Source: an uncultured Lachnospiraceae bacterium (GTDB taxonomy: Bacteria > Bacillota > Clostridia > Lachnospirales > Lachnospiraceae). From it: DNA of 5,820 bases. The stretch spans positions 1-5,820 of the forward strand of contig CAMALD010000101.1 in the NCBI GenBank assembly GCA_945836355.1, given 5' to 3'. Shown here piece by piece: positions 1-5,820 of this stretch (position 1 is its first letter; each line of letters opens with the position of its first letter). Below the pieces are notes generated by a model, which was not told where the DNA came from, searched no databases, and saw only the letters and a program-made list of their open reading frames with translations. The position numbers and the translations under genes are program-made.

Positions 1-1
1 T

Positions 2-1969
2 GAAATCAAGGAGGCCATCGGTATTTCCATTCAGATTGCACAGGGTATGGAAGCCGCTCATATGAATCATATCGTACACAGAGATATCAAGCCGCAGAAT
101 ATTATTATTTCACGTGACGGTAAGGTGAAGGTTACGGATTTCGGCATTGCAAAGGCAGCCACTTCCAACACTATTTCCCAGAATGCGGTTGGCTCTGTGC
201 ACTACTTATCACCGGAGCAGGCGCGGGGCGGCTATTCCGATGAGAGGAGTGATATTTACTCACTCGGAGTCACTCTGTATGAGATGCTTTGCGGAAAGGT
301 TCCGTTTGCGGGAGATAACTCCGTGTCCGTCGCGCTCTCCCATATCAATGATGAGGCAGTGCCGATTCGTGAGATTCGTCCGGATGTGCCGGCAAGCATT
401 GAAAAGATCGTGCAGAAATGTATGCAGAAAAAGCCGGAGCGCCGTTATCTGACAGCATCCGAATTGATTGCTGATTTAAAGCGTTCTATCACGAATCCGG
501 ACGGCGATTTTGTGAAGCTTGCCTCTGCGACGGTTACCGATTCACCGACCATCAATATGACGGATGCACAGATGGAGACCATCAAGAGCGCGGCGAAGTC
601 ACCGGCGGTTTACTATGACAGCCATCCGGAGACTGCGGCAAACACCAAGAAGGTTCAGAAAGAGGAAGAGGAGGAGCTGGATGGTGTTGACCCGAAGTTT
701 GAAAAGTTTATCATCATCGGTACCATCGTCACGGCAGTTATTCTGGGACTGGCACTGATTTATCTGGTAATCAACCTGTCCGGCGTGCTTGGAATATTTA
801 ATAAAGATAAAGACAACGGTGTTACACCGACACCGGATTTCAGCATATCATCCACACCGGGGCCGACGCCGACCGAGATTGTCATGGGGACCGAAAAGGT
901 TGTGTCAGTAGAGGGCTTAAAACTGGATGATGCAATTAATACGCTGAAGCTGATTTCTGTCTCGTTTAATATCATTGCGGATACTGAGGAATACTCGAAG
1001 GATGTGCCGAAGGGATATGTCATTAGTCAATATCCGCCGGACGGAACCACCATCGCCGCTGACGGAACGATTGAGCTCACCATCAGCGCCGGACCGCAGT
1101 CAATCCAGATACCGCTTGTGCAGTATTATATGTATGACAAGGCGAGAGCGGAGCTTGAGAATGCAGGCTTTGACACAAAGCTTGCCTACGAGGCAAATTC
1201 AGAGTATGAGAGCGGCATGGTGATTCGCACGGAGCCTGCTGCCGAGGAATATCTCGAAATGGGGCAGACCGTTACGATTGTTGTCAGCACAGGTCCGGAT
1301 ACCATTATGACACTGATGCCGAAGCTGCTCGGAAGAACACAGGAAGAAAGCATTGCCATTCTGGGTGAGGCAGGCCTGTCCCTTGGCAACACCAGTTATA
1401 CAAGCAGCAGCTTCTATCCCGAGGGGCAGGTATGTTTCCAGAGTTATTCGGAGGGGGAGCGCTTAGTGTCGGGCACGGTAATTGATATTGCAATCAGCAC
1501 AGGACCGGAGACAACACCGGAACCTACAGCGAAACCGACGGATGAGCCGGTGGTTGAGCCGACAGCGGAACCTACAGCGAAACCTACCGCAGAGCCTGCT
1601 GCAGAGCCGACGGCGGAACCTACAGCGGAGCCGACGCAGGAGCCCACTCCGGAACCGACCGAGGAGCCTACTCCGGAGCCGGAGCCGAGATATCAGTATA
1701 CGGCAACAGCTAAAATCAGTGACTGGCCTCTCGGAGCAGAGGAGACAGCAACTCTTTATGCTGTCATTTCACAGGACGGCAATCAGGCAGTCATTTACGA
1801 TAACGATTCTACGCTTCTGACTGCGTCGGATTTTCCTTTTGATATATCCATCTCGTTATCAGAGGAGGACGGATTTACTGAAGGTAGCGCAAAGATTTCG
1901 GTATGGTTTTCGGGAGTGCCGTATGACGGCTCGTATACGGTTGAGCTGAAGGCGGTTCGTATTAATTAA
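2..1969 (+). CDS. prkC: PASTA-domain membrane Ser/Thr protein kinase PrkC (5' end missing)
   Basis: Eukaryotic-type Ser/Thr kinase of the PrkC/PknB/Stk1 family, which senses muropeptides or lipid II outside the cell and phosphorylates cytoplasmic targets. The gene is open from the window edge, so no start is visible. About 105 residues are missing by comparison with B. subtilis PrkC, including the Gly-rich loop and the ATP-binding Lys. Residue numbers here count from the Met at 47; 15 more residues precede it. Visible kinase motifs are HRDIKPQN (11-18), DFG (31-33), an activation segment ending GSVHYLSPEQARGG (49-62), and SDIYSLG (68-74). A Thr/Ser-rich juxtamembrane stretch and an acidic KEEEEE patch precede a single transmembrane helix at about 221-250. 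Outside are three PASTA repeats (about 283-350, 351-417, 418-487), a Pro/Thr/Glu linker (488-547) and a C-terminal beta-rich domain (548-640). The catalytic Asp13, Asn18 and Asp31 are intact. rsgA follows 28 nt downstream, as in B. subtilis. Confidence 0.95.
   Translation, partial: EIKEAIGISIQIAQGMEAAHMNHIVHRDIKPQNIIISRDGKVKVTDFGIAKAATSNTISQNAVGSVHYLSPEQARGGYSDERSDIYSLGVTLYEMLCGKVPFAGDNSVSVALSHINDEAVPIREIRPDVPASIEKIVQKCMQKKPERRYLTASELIADLKRSITNPDGDFVKLASATVTDSPTINMTDAQMETIKSAAKSPAVYYDSHPETAANTKKVQKEEEEELDGVDPKFEKFIIIGTIVTAVILGLALIYLVINLSGVLGIFNKDKDNGVTPTPDFSISSTPGPTPTEIVMGTEKVVSVEGLKLDDAINTLKLISVSFNIIADTEEYSKDVPKGYVISQYPPDGTTIAADGTIELTISAGPQSIQIPLVQYYMYDKARAELENAGFDTKLAYEANSEYESGMVIRTEPAAEEYLEMGQTVTIVVSTGPDTIMTLMPKLLGRTQEESIAILGEAGLSLGNTSYTSSSFYPEGQVCFQSYSEGERLVSGTVIDIAISTGPETTPEPTAKPTDEPVVEPTAEPTAKPTAEPAAEPTAEPTAEPTQEPTPEPTEEPTPEPEPRYQYTATAKISDWPLGAEETATLYAVISQDGNQAVIYDNDSTLLTASDFPFDISISLSEEDGFTEGSAKISVWFSGVPYDGSYTVELKAVRIN
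1520..1663 (+). repeat. Three 48-bp tandem units encoding the Pro/Thr/Glu linker of PrkC
   Basis: The 12-mer gaacctacagcg recurs at 1520, 1568 and 1616, exactly 48 bp apart. Each 48-bp unit encodes 16 residues made of four EPTA-like tetrads: EPTAKPTDEPVVEPTA, EPTAKPTAEPAAEPTA and EPTAEPTQEPTPEPTE. Units 1 and 2 are the most alike: their first 12-mers are identical and their last 12-mers differ at one base. A degenerate fourth unit (EPTPEPEP) runs on to about 1687. The unit length is a multiple of three, so gain or loss of a unit would change linker length without a frameshift. The segment lies in the extracellular part, between PASTA 3 and the C-terminal domain, and probably forms an extended spacer in or through the cell wall (inference). 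Confidence 0.9.
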
Positions 1970-1997
1970 AGAATAACAAGTCATGAAGTGAGGGCAA

Positions 1998-2876
1998 ATG
2001 AGAGGAAAAATCATCAAGGGAATTGCAGGCTTTTATTATGTGAATGTGGAGGGACAGGGAATCTTTGAATGTAAGGCAAAGGGTGTCTTCCGTAACCGTA
2101 AAATCAAGCCGCTGCCGGGTGATGATGTGACGCTGGAGATATTGGATGCCGGAGCGATGACCGGAAATATTACAGATATTATTGACCGCAGGACGGAATT
2201 AATCCGCCCTGCGGTTGCCAATGCCGACCAGGCGGTGATTGTGTTTGCCTGCGGTGAGCCTGTGCCGAATTTTAATCTGCTGGACCGTTTTCTGGTATTG
2301 ATGCAGAAGCAGCAGATGGGGACAATCATCTGCTTTAACAAGATGGATCAGGTGGATGCAAAGCGTCTGGAAGAAATAAGAGCAATCTATGTGAACAGCG
2401 GCTGTAAGGTGATGTTTGTTTCTGCAAAAAATCAGACGGGAATCGAGGAGCTGCGGGCGGCAATGGAGGGAAAGACCACTGTTTTTGCCGGGCCAAGCGG
2501 CGTGGGCAAGTCCTCCATCTTAAATCTGCTGTATCCCAATGCCGGGATGGAAACCGGGAGCATCAGCGAAAAAATAAGGCGCGGAAAACACACAACCCGC
2601 CACTCGGAGCTGTTTTATATGGGACGAGGAACCTATCTTTTTGACACGCCGGGATTCAGCTCTTTATATTTGGAGGAGATTGAAAAAGAGCAGTTGCGGG
2701 AGTATTATCCGGAGTATGAGCCTTATCGGGGCGAATGCAGATACTTAAGCTGCCTGCATGATAAGGAGCCGGAGTGCGCGGTCAAGGATGCGGTGGAGAC
2801 CGGGAAAATACATCCCGAGAGATATTCCAATTACCGGCTTTTGCTGGAAGAAGTGAAAAACAGAAAAAAATATTAA
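1998..2876 (+). CDS. rsgA: Ribosome small-subunit-dependent GTPase RsgA (YloQ/CpgA/YjeQ family)
   Basis: Circularly permuted GTPase that acts late in 30S ribosomal subunit maturation. The 292-residue length is normal for the Gram-positive family. An N-terminal OB-fold (about 1-65) precedes the G domain, whose motifs come in the permuted order: G4 NKMD (114-117), G5 SAK (142-144), G1 GPSGVGKSS (165-173), the TT of switch I (199-200), and G3 DTPG (216-219). The C-terminal zinc-binding motif is Cys247-x4-Cys252-x-His254-x5-Cys260. No key residue is missing. The chosen ATG has a modest GAGG at 1990-1993, only 4 nt from the start, and the protein begins in the usual way (MRGKIIKGIAGFYYV). In B. 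subtilis the homologue CpgA is a reported substrate of PrkC, encoded just upstream, so the pairing may be functional as well as positional. Confidence 0.97.
   Translation: MRGKIIKGIAGFYYVNVEGQGIFECKAKGVFRNRKIKPLPGDDVTLEILDAGAMTGNITDIIDRRTELIRPAVANADQAVIVFACGEPVPNFNLLDRFLVLMQKQQMGTIICFNKMDQVDAKRLEEIRAIYVNSGCKVMFVSAKNQTGIEELRAAMEGKTTVFAGPSGVGKSSILNLLYPNAGMETGSISEKIRRGKHTTRHSELFYMGRGTYLFDTPGFSSLYLEEIEKEQLREYYPEYEPYRGECRYLSCLHDKEPECAVKDAVETGKIHPERYSNYRLLLEEVKNRKKY
2185..2215 (+). other. Strong inverted repeat (hairpin) inside the rsgA coding region
   Basis: The arms 2185-2197 (accgcaggacgga) and 2203-2215 (tccgccctgcggt) pair at 12 of 13 positions. The one mismatch is A2193 against C2207, and the loop is 5 nt (attaa, 2198-2202). 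It lies over the conserved RsgA segment RRTELIRPAVAN. No T-run follows, so it is not an intrinsic terminator. It may be a stable mRNA stem, or only a result of conserved codons. The pairing is read directly from the sequence; any role is unknown. Confidence 0.6.
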
Positions 2877-2892
2877 ACGTATAAAGAGTGAT

Positions 2893-2897
2893 GGAGG
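2893..2897 (+). promoter_or_regulatory. Ribosome binding site of rpe
   Basis: A GGAGG core lies 7 nt before the ATG at 2905, which is ideal spacing and supports that start. It is stronger than the site in front of rsgA. Confidence 0.85.
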
Positions 2898-2904
2898 TAT
2901 TACA

Positions 2905-3573
2905 ATGTATCAGTTAGCGCCGTCAATCCTGTCTGCTGATTTTGCCAGGCTTGGGGAACAGATCCTTGAGGCGGAAAAAGCGGGGGTGGATATGTTACAT
3001 ATTGATGTTATGGACGGGTCGTTTGTACCGCGCATATCGTATGGCATGCCGGTAATCGAGTCGATCCGCAGAATCACGGAGCTTCCGTTTGATGTGCATC
3101 TTATGGTACAGGAACCGCTACGCTTTGTCAGAGATTTTAAGGAGTGTGGTGCAGATTTGCTGACGGTTCATGCGGAGGCATGTACGCATCTGCACACTAC
3201 AGTGACGGAAATCAAAAAGCTTGGCATGAAAGCCGGGGTCGCATTGAATCCTGCAACACCTGCCGAAAGCTTGAGATATGTGCTGCCCGAGTTGGATTAT
3301 GTGCTGGTAATGACGGTGAATCCGGGCTTTGGAGGGCAAAAATTCCTGCCCTCCATGCTGGACAAAATTCGCAGTCTGCACAAGCTGATGGGGGAGCTTG
3401 GTGTGAAGGCGGATGTGGAAGTGGACGGAGGCATTACCCTGCAAAATGTCAGGGAGGTCATGGATGCCGGGGCAAACTGGTTCGTTGCCGGCACTTCTGT
3501 GTTTGGCGGCGATATAAAGCAGAATGCGGCGGGCTTTAAGGCAGCTTTCGGGAATGAGGATAAGTGCCGTTAG
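2905..3573 (+). CDS. rpe: Ribulose-phosphate 3-epimerase
   Basis: Cytoplasmic TIM-barrel enzyme that interconverts D-ribulose 5-phosphate and D-xylulose 5-phosphate in the non-oxidative pentose phosphate pathway. At 222 residues it has the family length. Visible motifs are PSILSADF (6-13), HIDVMDGSFVP (32-42), DVHLMV (63-68), VHAEA (88-92), ALNPATP (113-119), VNPGFGGQKF (138-147, phosphate binding), VDGGI (173-177) and AGTSVF (195-200). The metal ligands His32, Asp34, His65 and Asp174 are all present; Asp34 and Asp174 are the acid/base pair. The stretch after FVP reads RISYGMPV, where many family members have N-I-S-F-G-P-P-V. The gene sits 28 nt after rsgA and 22 nt before the PilZ gene. Confidence 0.97.
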   Translation: MYQLAPSILSADFARLGEQILEAEKAGVDMLHIDVMDGSFVPRISYGMPVIESIRRITELPFDVHLMVQEPLRFVRDFKECGADLLTVHAEACTHLHTTVTEIKKLGMKAGVALNPATPAESLRYVLPELDYVLVMTVNPGFGGQKFLPSMLDKIRSLHKLMGELGVKADVEVDGGITLQNVREVMDAGANWFVAGTSVFGGDIKQNAAGFKAAFGNEDKCR

Positions 3574-3586
3574 AAGGCGCGGAAAT

Positions 3587-3590
3587 GAGG
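3587..3590 (+). promoter_or_regulatory. Ribosome binding site that fixes the start of the PilZ gene
   Basis: GAGG lies 5 nt before the ATG at 3596. The same frame is open back to an ATG at 3524, but that start would lie 50 nt inside rpe and would add 24 basic residues of low plausibility. The next Met (3611) has no ribosome binding site. The ATG at 3596 is therefore preferred. Confidence 0.7.
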
Positions 3591-3595
3591 ATGGC

Positions 3596-4336
3596 ATGCG
3601 TATCAGTGAAATGAAAATCGGAAAACCGATAGAGATTTATATTAACCGTGACGGATACCATTACCGGGTGGTCAGCAAAATTGAGGATGTGACGGAGGAC
3701 CGCATCTGCGTGACGCTGATTGCGAGCAGAACCAGAGTTTTTGAGTTTGAACCGACGGACACTGTGGATATCGTATACCGGGAAGATGACCGGATGTGGA
3801 AATGGAAGAATGTGAAGGGAAGCGTGGTTATGCTCGATGATGAGCGCTTTCATGCATTCACCACAAAGGAAGAGGGCGAGAGCTATAACCGCCGCAATGC
3901 ATACCGGGTCTATATCGGTGAAAAGCTGATTCTGCACTATCTGGTGCACGATGTGAAGCGGTTAAAGGATATTGCCGATATGGACGCTTTGCACAGCCGG
4001 ACGGTGTTTAATTACGATTCCGGTGCGGATGTCCTGAAGGAGGACTGCTTCCGCTATGTGGACTGCGATGCGTTTATCAAGGATATCAGTGAAGTGGGCG
4101 CGGGAATCTATGCAAATCAGAAGCTGGAAAAGGGCGATGAGGTGACCTTTGAGTTCGATTCGGATTTCGGAATGATCAGCTGCAAGGCGGCAGTGGTAAG
4201 GCGTTTGGACAGTCACCAGAGTTCTTTCCTGTATTATTACGGCTGTCGCTTTAGTGAAACCAGCCGTAACCTGTCTAAATATATATATGAGAAGCAACGC
4301 GAACAACTAAAAAAATCGCGTGATATCATACGATGA
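3596..4336 (+). CDS. PilZ-domain protein, probable c-di-GMP receptor (YcgR/YpfA-like layout)
   Basis: Soluble 246-residue protein with no signal peptide or membrane helix. Residues about 7-95 form a beta-rich N-terminal region resembling the PilZN/YcgR-type domain (GKPIEIYINRDG early, then a WKWKNVKGSV strand). The PilZ domain follows. R100-N-A-Y-R104 fits the RxxxR c-di-GMP-binding motif, and D163-I-S-E-V-G168 fits the second motif D/NxSxxG. The domain closes with FLYYYGCRFSE (211-221) and a basic C-terminal helix (about 222-246). Binding of c-di-GMP is inferred from the motifs. About 58 residues separate the two motifs, against roughly 25-30 in YcgR, so residues about 120-155 look like an inserted segment. 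The downstream partner is unknown. YcgR and YpfA homologues slow flagella, but no motility gene is in view. The gene lies between rpe and thiN, where B. subtilis has nothing comparable, and its stop overlaps the thiN start. Confidence 0.87.
   Translation: MRISEMKIGKPIEIYINRDGYHYRVVSKIEDVTEDRICVTLIASRTRVFEFEPTDTVDIVYREDDRMWKWKNVKGSVVMLDDERFHAFTTKEEGESYNRRNAYRVYIGEKLILHYLVHDVKRLKDIADMDALHSRTVFNYDSGADVLKEDCFRYVDCDAFIKDISEVGAGIYANQKLEKGDEVTFEFDSDFGMISCKAAVVRRLDSHQSSFLYYYGCRFSETSRNLSKYIYEKQREQLKKSRDIIR
4333..4336 (+). promoter_or_regulatory. ATGA start/stop overlap coupling PilZ gene to thiN
   Basis: The ATG of thiN shares four bases with the TGA of the PilZ gene. No Shine-Dalgarno-like purine run stands at the usual distance upstream of the ATG: the preceding 24 bases are A-rich and then gcgtgatatcatacg. 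Translation of thiN therefore probably depends on ribosomes terminating on the PilZ gene and restarting (inference). Confidence 0.75.
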
Positions 4337-5010
4337 GTACGCTGATTATCTCCGGCGGGCATGTTGATATCTGCTGCATGAAGCGGTATCTGCGCGGAAA
4401 GTATTTTGAGCATGTGATTGCCGTGGATGCCGGTGTTAAGGCTGCGGAACAGCTTGCGATTTGCCCGGATTATCTGGTCGGTGATTTTGATACCCTGCCT
4501 CAGGAGCATCTGGAAAAGTATGAGCAGAATCCGGACGTGATGATCCGACGTTTCTGTGCGGAGAAAGATGATACGGATACCGAAATTGCGGTGGAACTGG
4601 CAGGGACTCTTGAACAGGAAAAAAAGGGTGAGGTCGTGATTCTTGGCGCCACCGGAACAAGGCTGGATCACACGCTTGCCAATTTACTGCTTATGGAGAG
4701 ACTGGCAGAAAAGGGAATATCTGCGTGTTGTGTGGATGCATATAACCGGATTTCGGTGCATATGCAGAGCTTTTGCATAAAACGAGAAGAGCAATATGGG
4801 GACTATGTGTCCTTCGTGGCACTCACACCGACGGTGGAGGGACTGACCCTAAAGGGGTTCCGGTATCCGCTGGAAAACCGGGTCTTACATCAGAATGTCA
4901 GCTTGTGCATCAGCAATGAGATTAACCATGAGGTGGCAGGCGTTACGTTTGAGACGGGCATTCTGCTGATGGTGGAAGCGAAGGATCAGATACAGGGTGA
5001 GCCGGTATAA
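4333..5010 (+). CDS. thiN: Thiamine pyrophosphokinase
   Basis: Cytoplasmic enzyme that transfers a pyrophosphate group from ATP to thiamine, giving the cofactor thiamine diphosphate. At 225 residues it matches B. subtilis ThiN (YloS) in size. Visible motifs are AVDAGVKAA (30-38), the acidic metal-binding GDFDTLP (50-56), KDDTDTEIA (78-86), ILGATGTRLDHTLANL (103-118), which carries the family RxDH signature, and AYNRI (136-140). The C-terminal beta domain has the conserved LKGFRYPL (173-180) and ISNE (193-196) elements, which form part of the thiamine site in the family. All key residues are present. No TPP riboswitch precedes the gene. The start is the ATG overlapping the PilZ stop; MSTLIISGG is the expected N-terminus. 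ychF follows after 20 nt. Confidence 0.95.
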   Translation: MSTLIISGGHVDICCMKRYLRGKYFEHVIAVDAGVKAAEQLAICPDYLVGDFDTLPQEHLEKYEQNPDVMIRRFCAEKDDTDTEIAVELAGTLEQEKKGEVVILGATGTRLDHTLANLLLMERLAEKGISACCVDAYNRISVHMQSFCIKREEQYGDYVSFVALTPTVEGLTLKGFRYPLENRVLHQNVSLCISNEINHEVAGVTFETGILLMVEAKDQIQGEPV

Positions 5011-5013
5011 AAA

Positions 5014-5020
5014 AGGAGGA
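5014..5020 (+). promoter_or_regulatory. Strong ribosome binding site of ychF
   Basis: aggagga is a near-perfect Shine-Dalgarno site. It lies 10 nt before the ATG at 5031 but only 1 nt before the in-frame ATG at 5022, which would add Met-Asp-Lys. Spacing and the usual N-terminus [14 protein letters not shown] favour 5031. This is the strongest such site in the window, in contrast with thiN, which has none. Confidence 0.8.
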
Positions 5021-5030
5021 TATGGATAAA

Positions 5031-5820
5031 ATGAAATTAGGAATCGTAGGACTGCCGAATGTCGGCAAAAGTACACTGTTTAATTCTTTGACGAAGGCGG
5101 GCGCCGAGTCTGCAAACTATCCGTTCTGCACGATTGATCCCAATGTGGGTATTGTGGCGGTGCCGGACGAGCGGTTGAAGGTGCTTGGTGATATGTATGC
5201 TTCGGAGCGCATTGTTCCGGCTGCCATTGAGTTTGTGGATATTGCCGGTCTGGTTAAGGGCGCGTCGAAGGGAGAAGGTCTGGGCAACCAGTTCCTTGCC
5301 AACATCCGTGAGGTGGATGCCATCGTGCATGTGGTGCGCTGCTTTGAGGACAGCAACATCATCCACGTGGAGGGAAGCATTGACCCAATGCGTGACATTG
5401 AGACCATCAATCTTGAACTGATTTTCTCGGATTTGGAGGTGCTTGAGCGCCGCTATTCAAAAGTAAAAAAGACAGCAAATAACGATAAGGCCGCAGCAAA
5501 GGAAGCTGCGCTGGTGGAGCGTCTGATGAAATATATGGAGTCGGGCAAGCTGGCAAAAGGCTTTGCGGTGGAGGATGACGAGGAGCAGGAGCTGTTAAAT
5601 TCCTTTAATCTGCTAACCTATAAGCCGGTCATCTATGCGGCGAATGTAAAGGAGGACGAGCTGGCGAATGATGCGGCGGACAATGAGAATGTACAGAAGG
5701 TTCGTGCTTTTGCGGCTGAGGAAAATTCGGAAGTGTTTGTAATCTGTGCACAGATTGAGCAGGAGATTGCGGAGCTGGATGACGATGAGAAGAAGATGTT
5801 CTTGGAGGAGCTCGGACTTT
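5031..5820 (+). CDS. ychF: Redox-regulated P-loop ATPase YchF (OLA1/Obg-like), 3' end cut off
   Basis: Universally conserved Obg-related P-loop NTPase linked to ribosomes and to oxidative stress response; family members prefer ATP to GTP. The frame is open from 5031 to the window end with no stop, giving 263 of about 365 expected residues. Visible motifs are G1 GLPNVGKS (7-14), the switch I region [10 protein letters not shown] (31-40), G3 DIAG (70-73), and the helical/coiled-coil segment about 125-195. N205-V-K-E208 replaces the NKxD of true GTPases and is the hallmark of ATP preference in YchF/OLA1. [12 protein letters not shown] (238-249) is the G5-like region. The C-terminal TGS domain lies beyond the window. 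The gene follows thiN by 20 nt with no terminator between them, so it probably belongs to the same transcript. ychF is not part of the B. subtilis prkC-thiN block. Confidence 0.97.
   Translation, partial: MKLGIVGLPNVGKSTLFNSLTKAGAESANYPFCTIDPNVGIVAVPDERLKVLGDMYASERIVPAAIEFVDIAGLVKGASKGEGLGNQFLANIREVDAIVHVVRCFEDSNIIHVEGSIDPMRDIETINLELIFSDLEVLERRYSKVKKTANNDKAAAKEAALVERLMKYMESGKLAKGFAVEDDEEQELLNSFNLLTYKPVIYAANVKEDELANDAADNENVQKVRAFAAEENSEVFVICAQIEQEIAELDDDEKKMFLEELGL

Noticed and set aside
1444..1647. - strand open frame with a Gly-Ser-Val-Ala repeat protein
   Set aside because: It is the reverse reading of the 48-bp Pro/Thr/Glu repeats in the kinase gene, so its repeats and open length are by-products.
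1983..1991. Two-codon reading frame ATG-AAG-TGA just before rsgA
   Set aside because: It has no ribosome binding site and is too short to call a leader peptide; probably chance.
3524..3595. Upstream in-frame start for the PilZ gene
   Set aside because: It would overlap rpe by 50 nt and add an Arg-rich leader with no conserved look; the ATG at 3596 has GAGG at good spacing.
3118..3597. 159-codon open frame on the - strand opposite rpe
   Set aside because: It lies wholly opposite rpe and the start of the PilZ gene, has no recognisable protein motif and no good ribosome binding site; rpe is certain.
3617..3630. Small hairpin atcgg-aaaa-ccgat near the PilZ gene start
   Set aside because: A 5-bp stem in coding sequence is expected by chance, and no T-run follows.
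4237..4671. 144-codon open frame on the - strand across the PilZ/thiN junction
   Set aside because: It is antisense to two well-supported genes and has no family motifs.
5006..5011. TATAAA resembling a -10 box before ychF
   Set aside because: No matching -35 box at 17 nt was seen, and a start there would fall on or just before the ribosome binding site; it is the end of thiN plus an A-run.

Overview
The window is a compact, one-directional stretch of six genes on the + strand. It looks like a Gram-positive (Firmicutes) chromosome. The order PrkC-type Ser/Thr kinase, rsgA, rpe, thiN matches the well-known Bacillus subtilis prkC-rsgA(yloQ)-rpe-thiN(yloS) block. Moderate GC, GGAGG-type ribosome binding sites and protein sequences of clostridial flavour suggest Clostridia, perhaps Lachnospiraceae. 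That taxonomic placement is inference; no rRNA or other marker is present.

Layout. 2-1969: 3' part of a membrane Ser/Thr kinase. It lacks its N-lobe because the window starts inside the gene. What remains is the kinase C-lobe, one transmembrane helix, three PASTA domains, a Pro/Thr/Glu-rich linker built of 48-bp repeats, and a C-terminal beta-rich domain. 1998-2876: rsgA, a circularly permuted GTPase of 30S ribosome maturation. 2905-3573: rpe, ribulose-phosphate 3-epimerase. 3596-4336: a PilZ-domain protein with the c-di-GMP-binding motifs. 4333-5010: thiN, thiamine pyrophosphokinase, overlapping the PilZ gene by ATGA. 5031 to the window end: ychF, an OLA1-type P-loop ATPase cut off by the window edge.

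All gaps between genes are 20-28 nt or an overlap. I saw no intrinsic terminator, no convincing promoter, no riboswitch, no RNA gene and no mobile element. The genes are therefore probably co-transcribed, at least in part. No gene-free stretch exceeds 30 bases.

Most of the content is conserved housekeeping: cell-wall and growth signalling (PrkC), ribosome assembly (RsgA), pentose phosphate pathway (Rpe), thiamine cofactor activation (ThiN) and a translation or stress-linked ATPase (YchF). The unusual piece is the PilZ gene placed between rpe and thiN and translationally joined to thiN. Its two c-di-GMP motifs are also separated by a longer segment than is usual for the family. Nothing in the window is clearly a new system; the PilZ insertion is the best lead.
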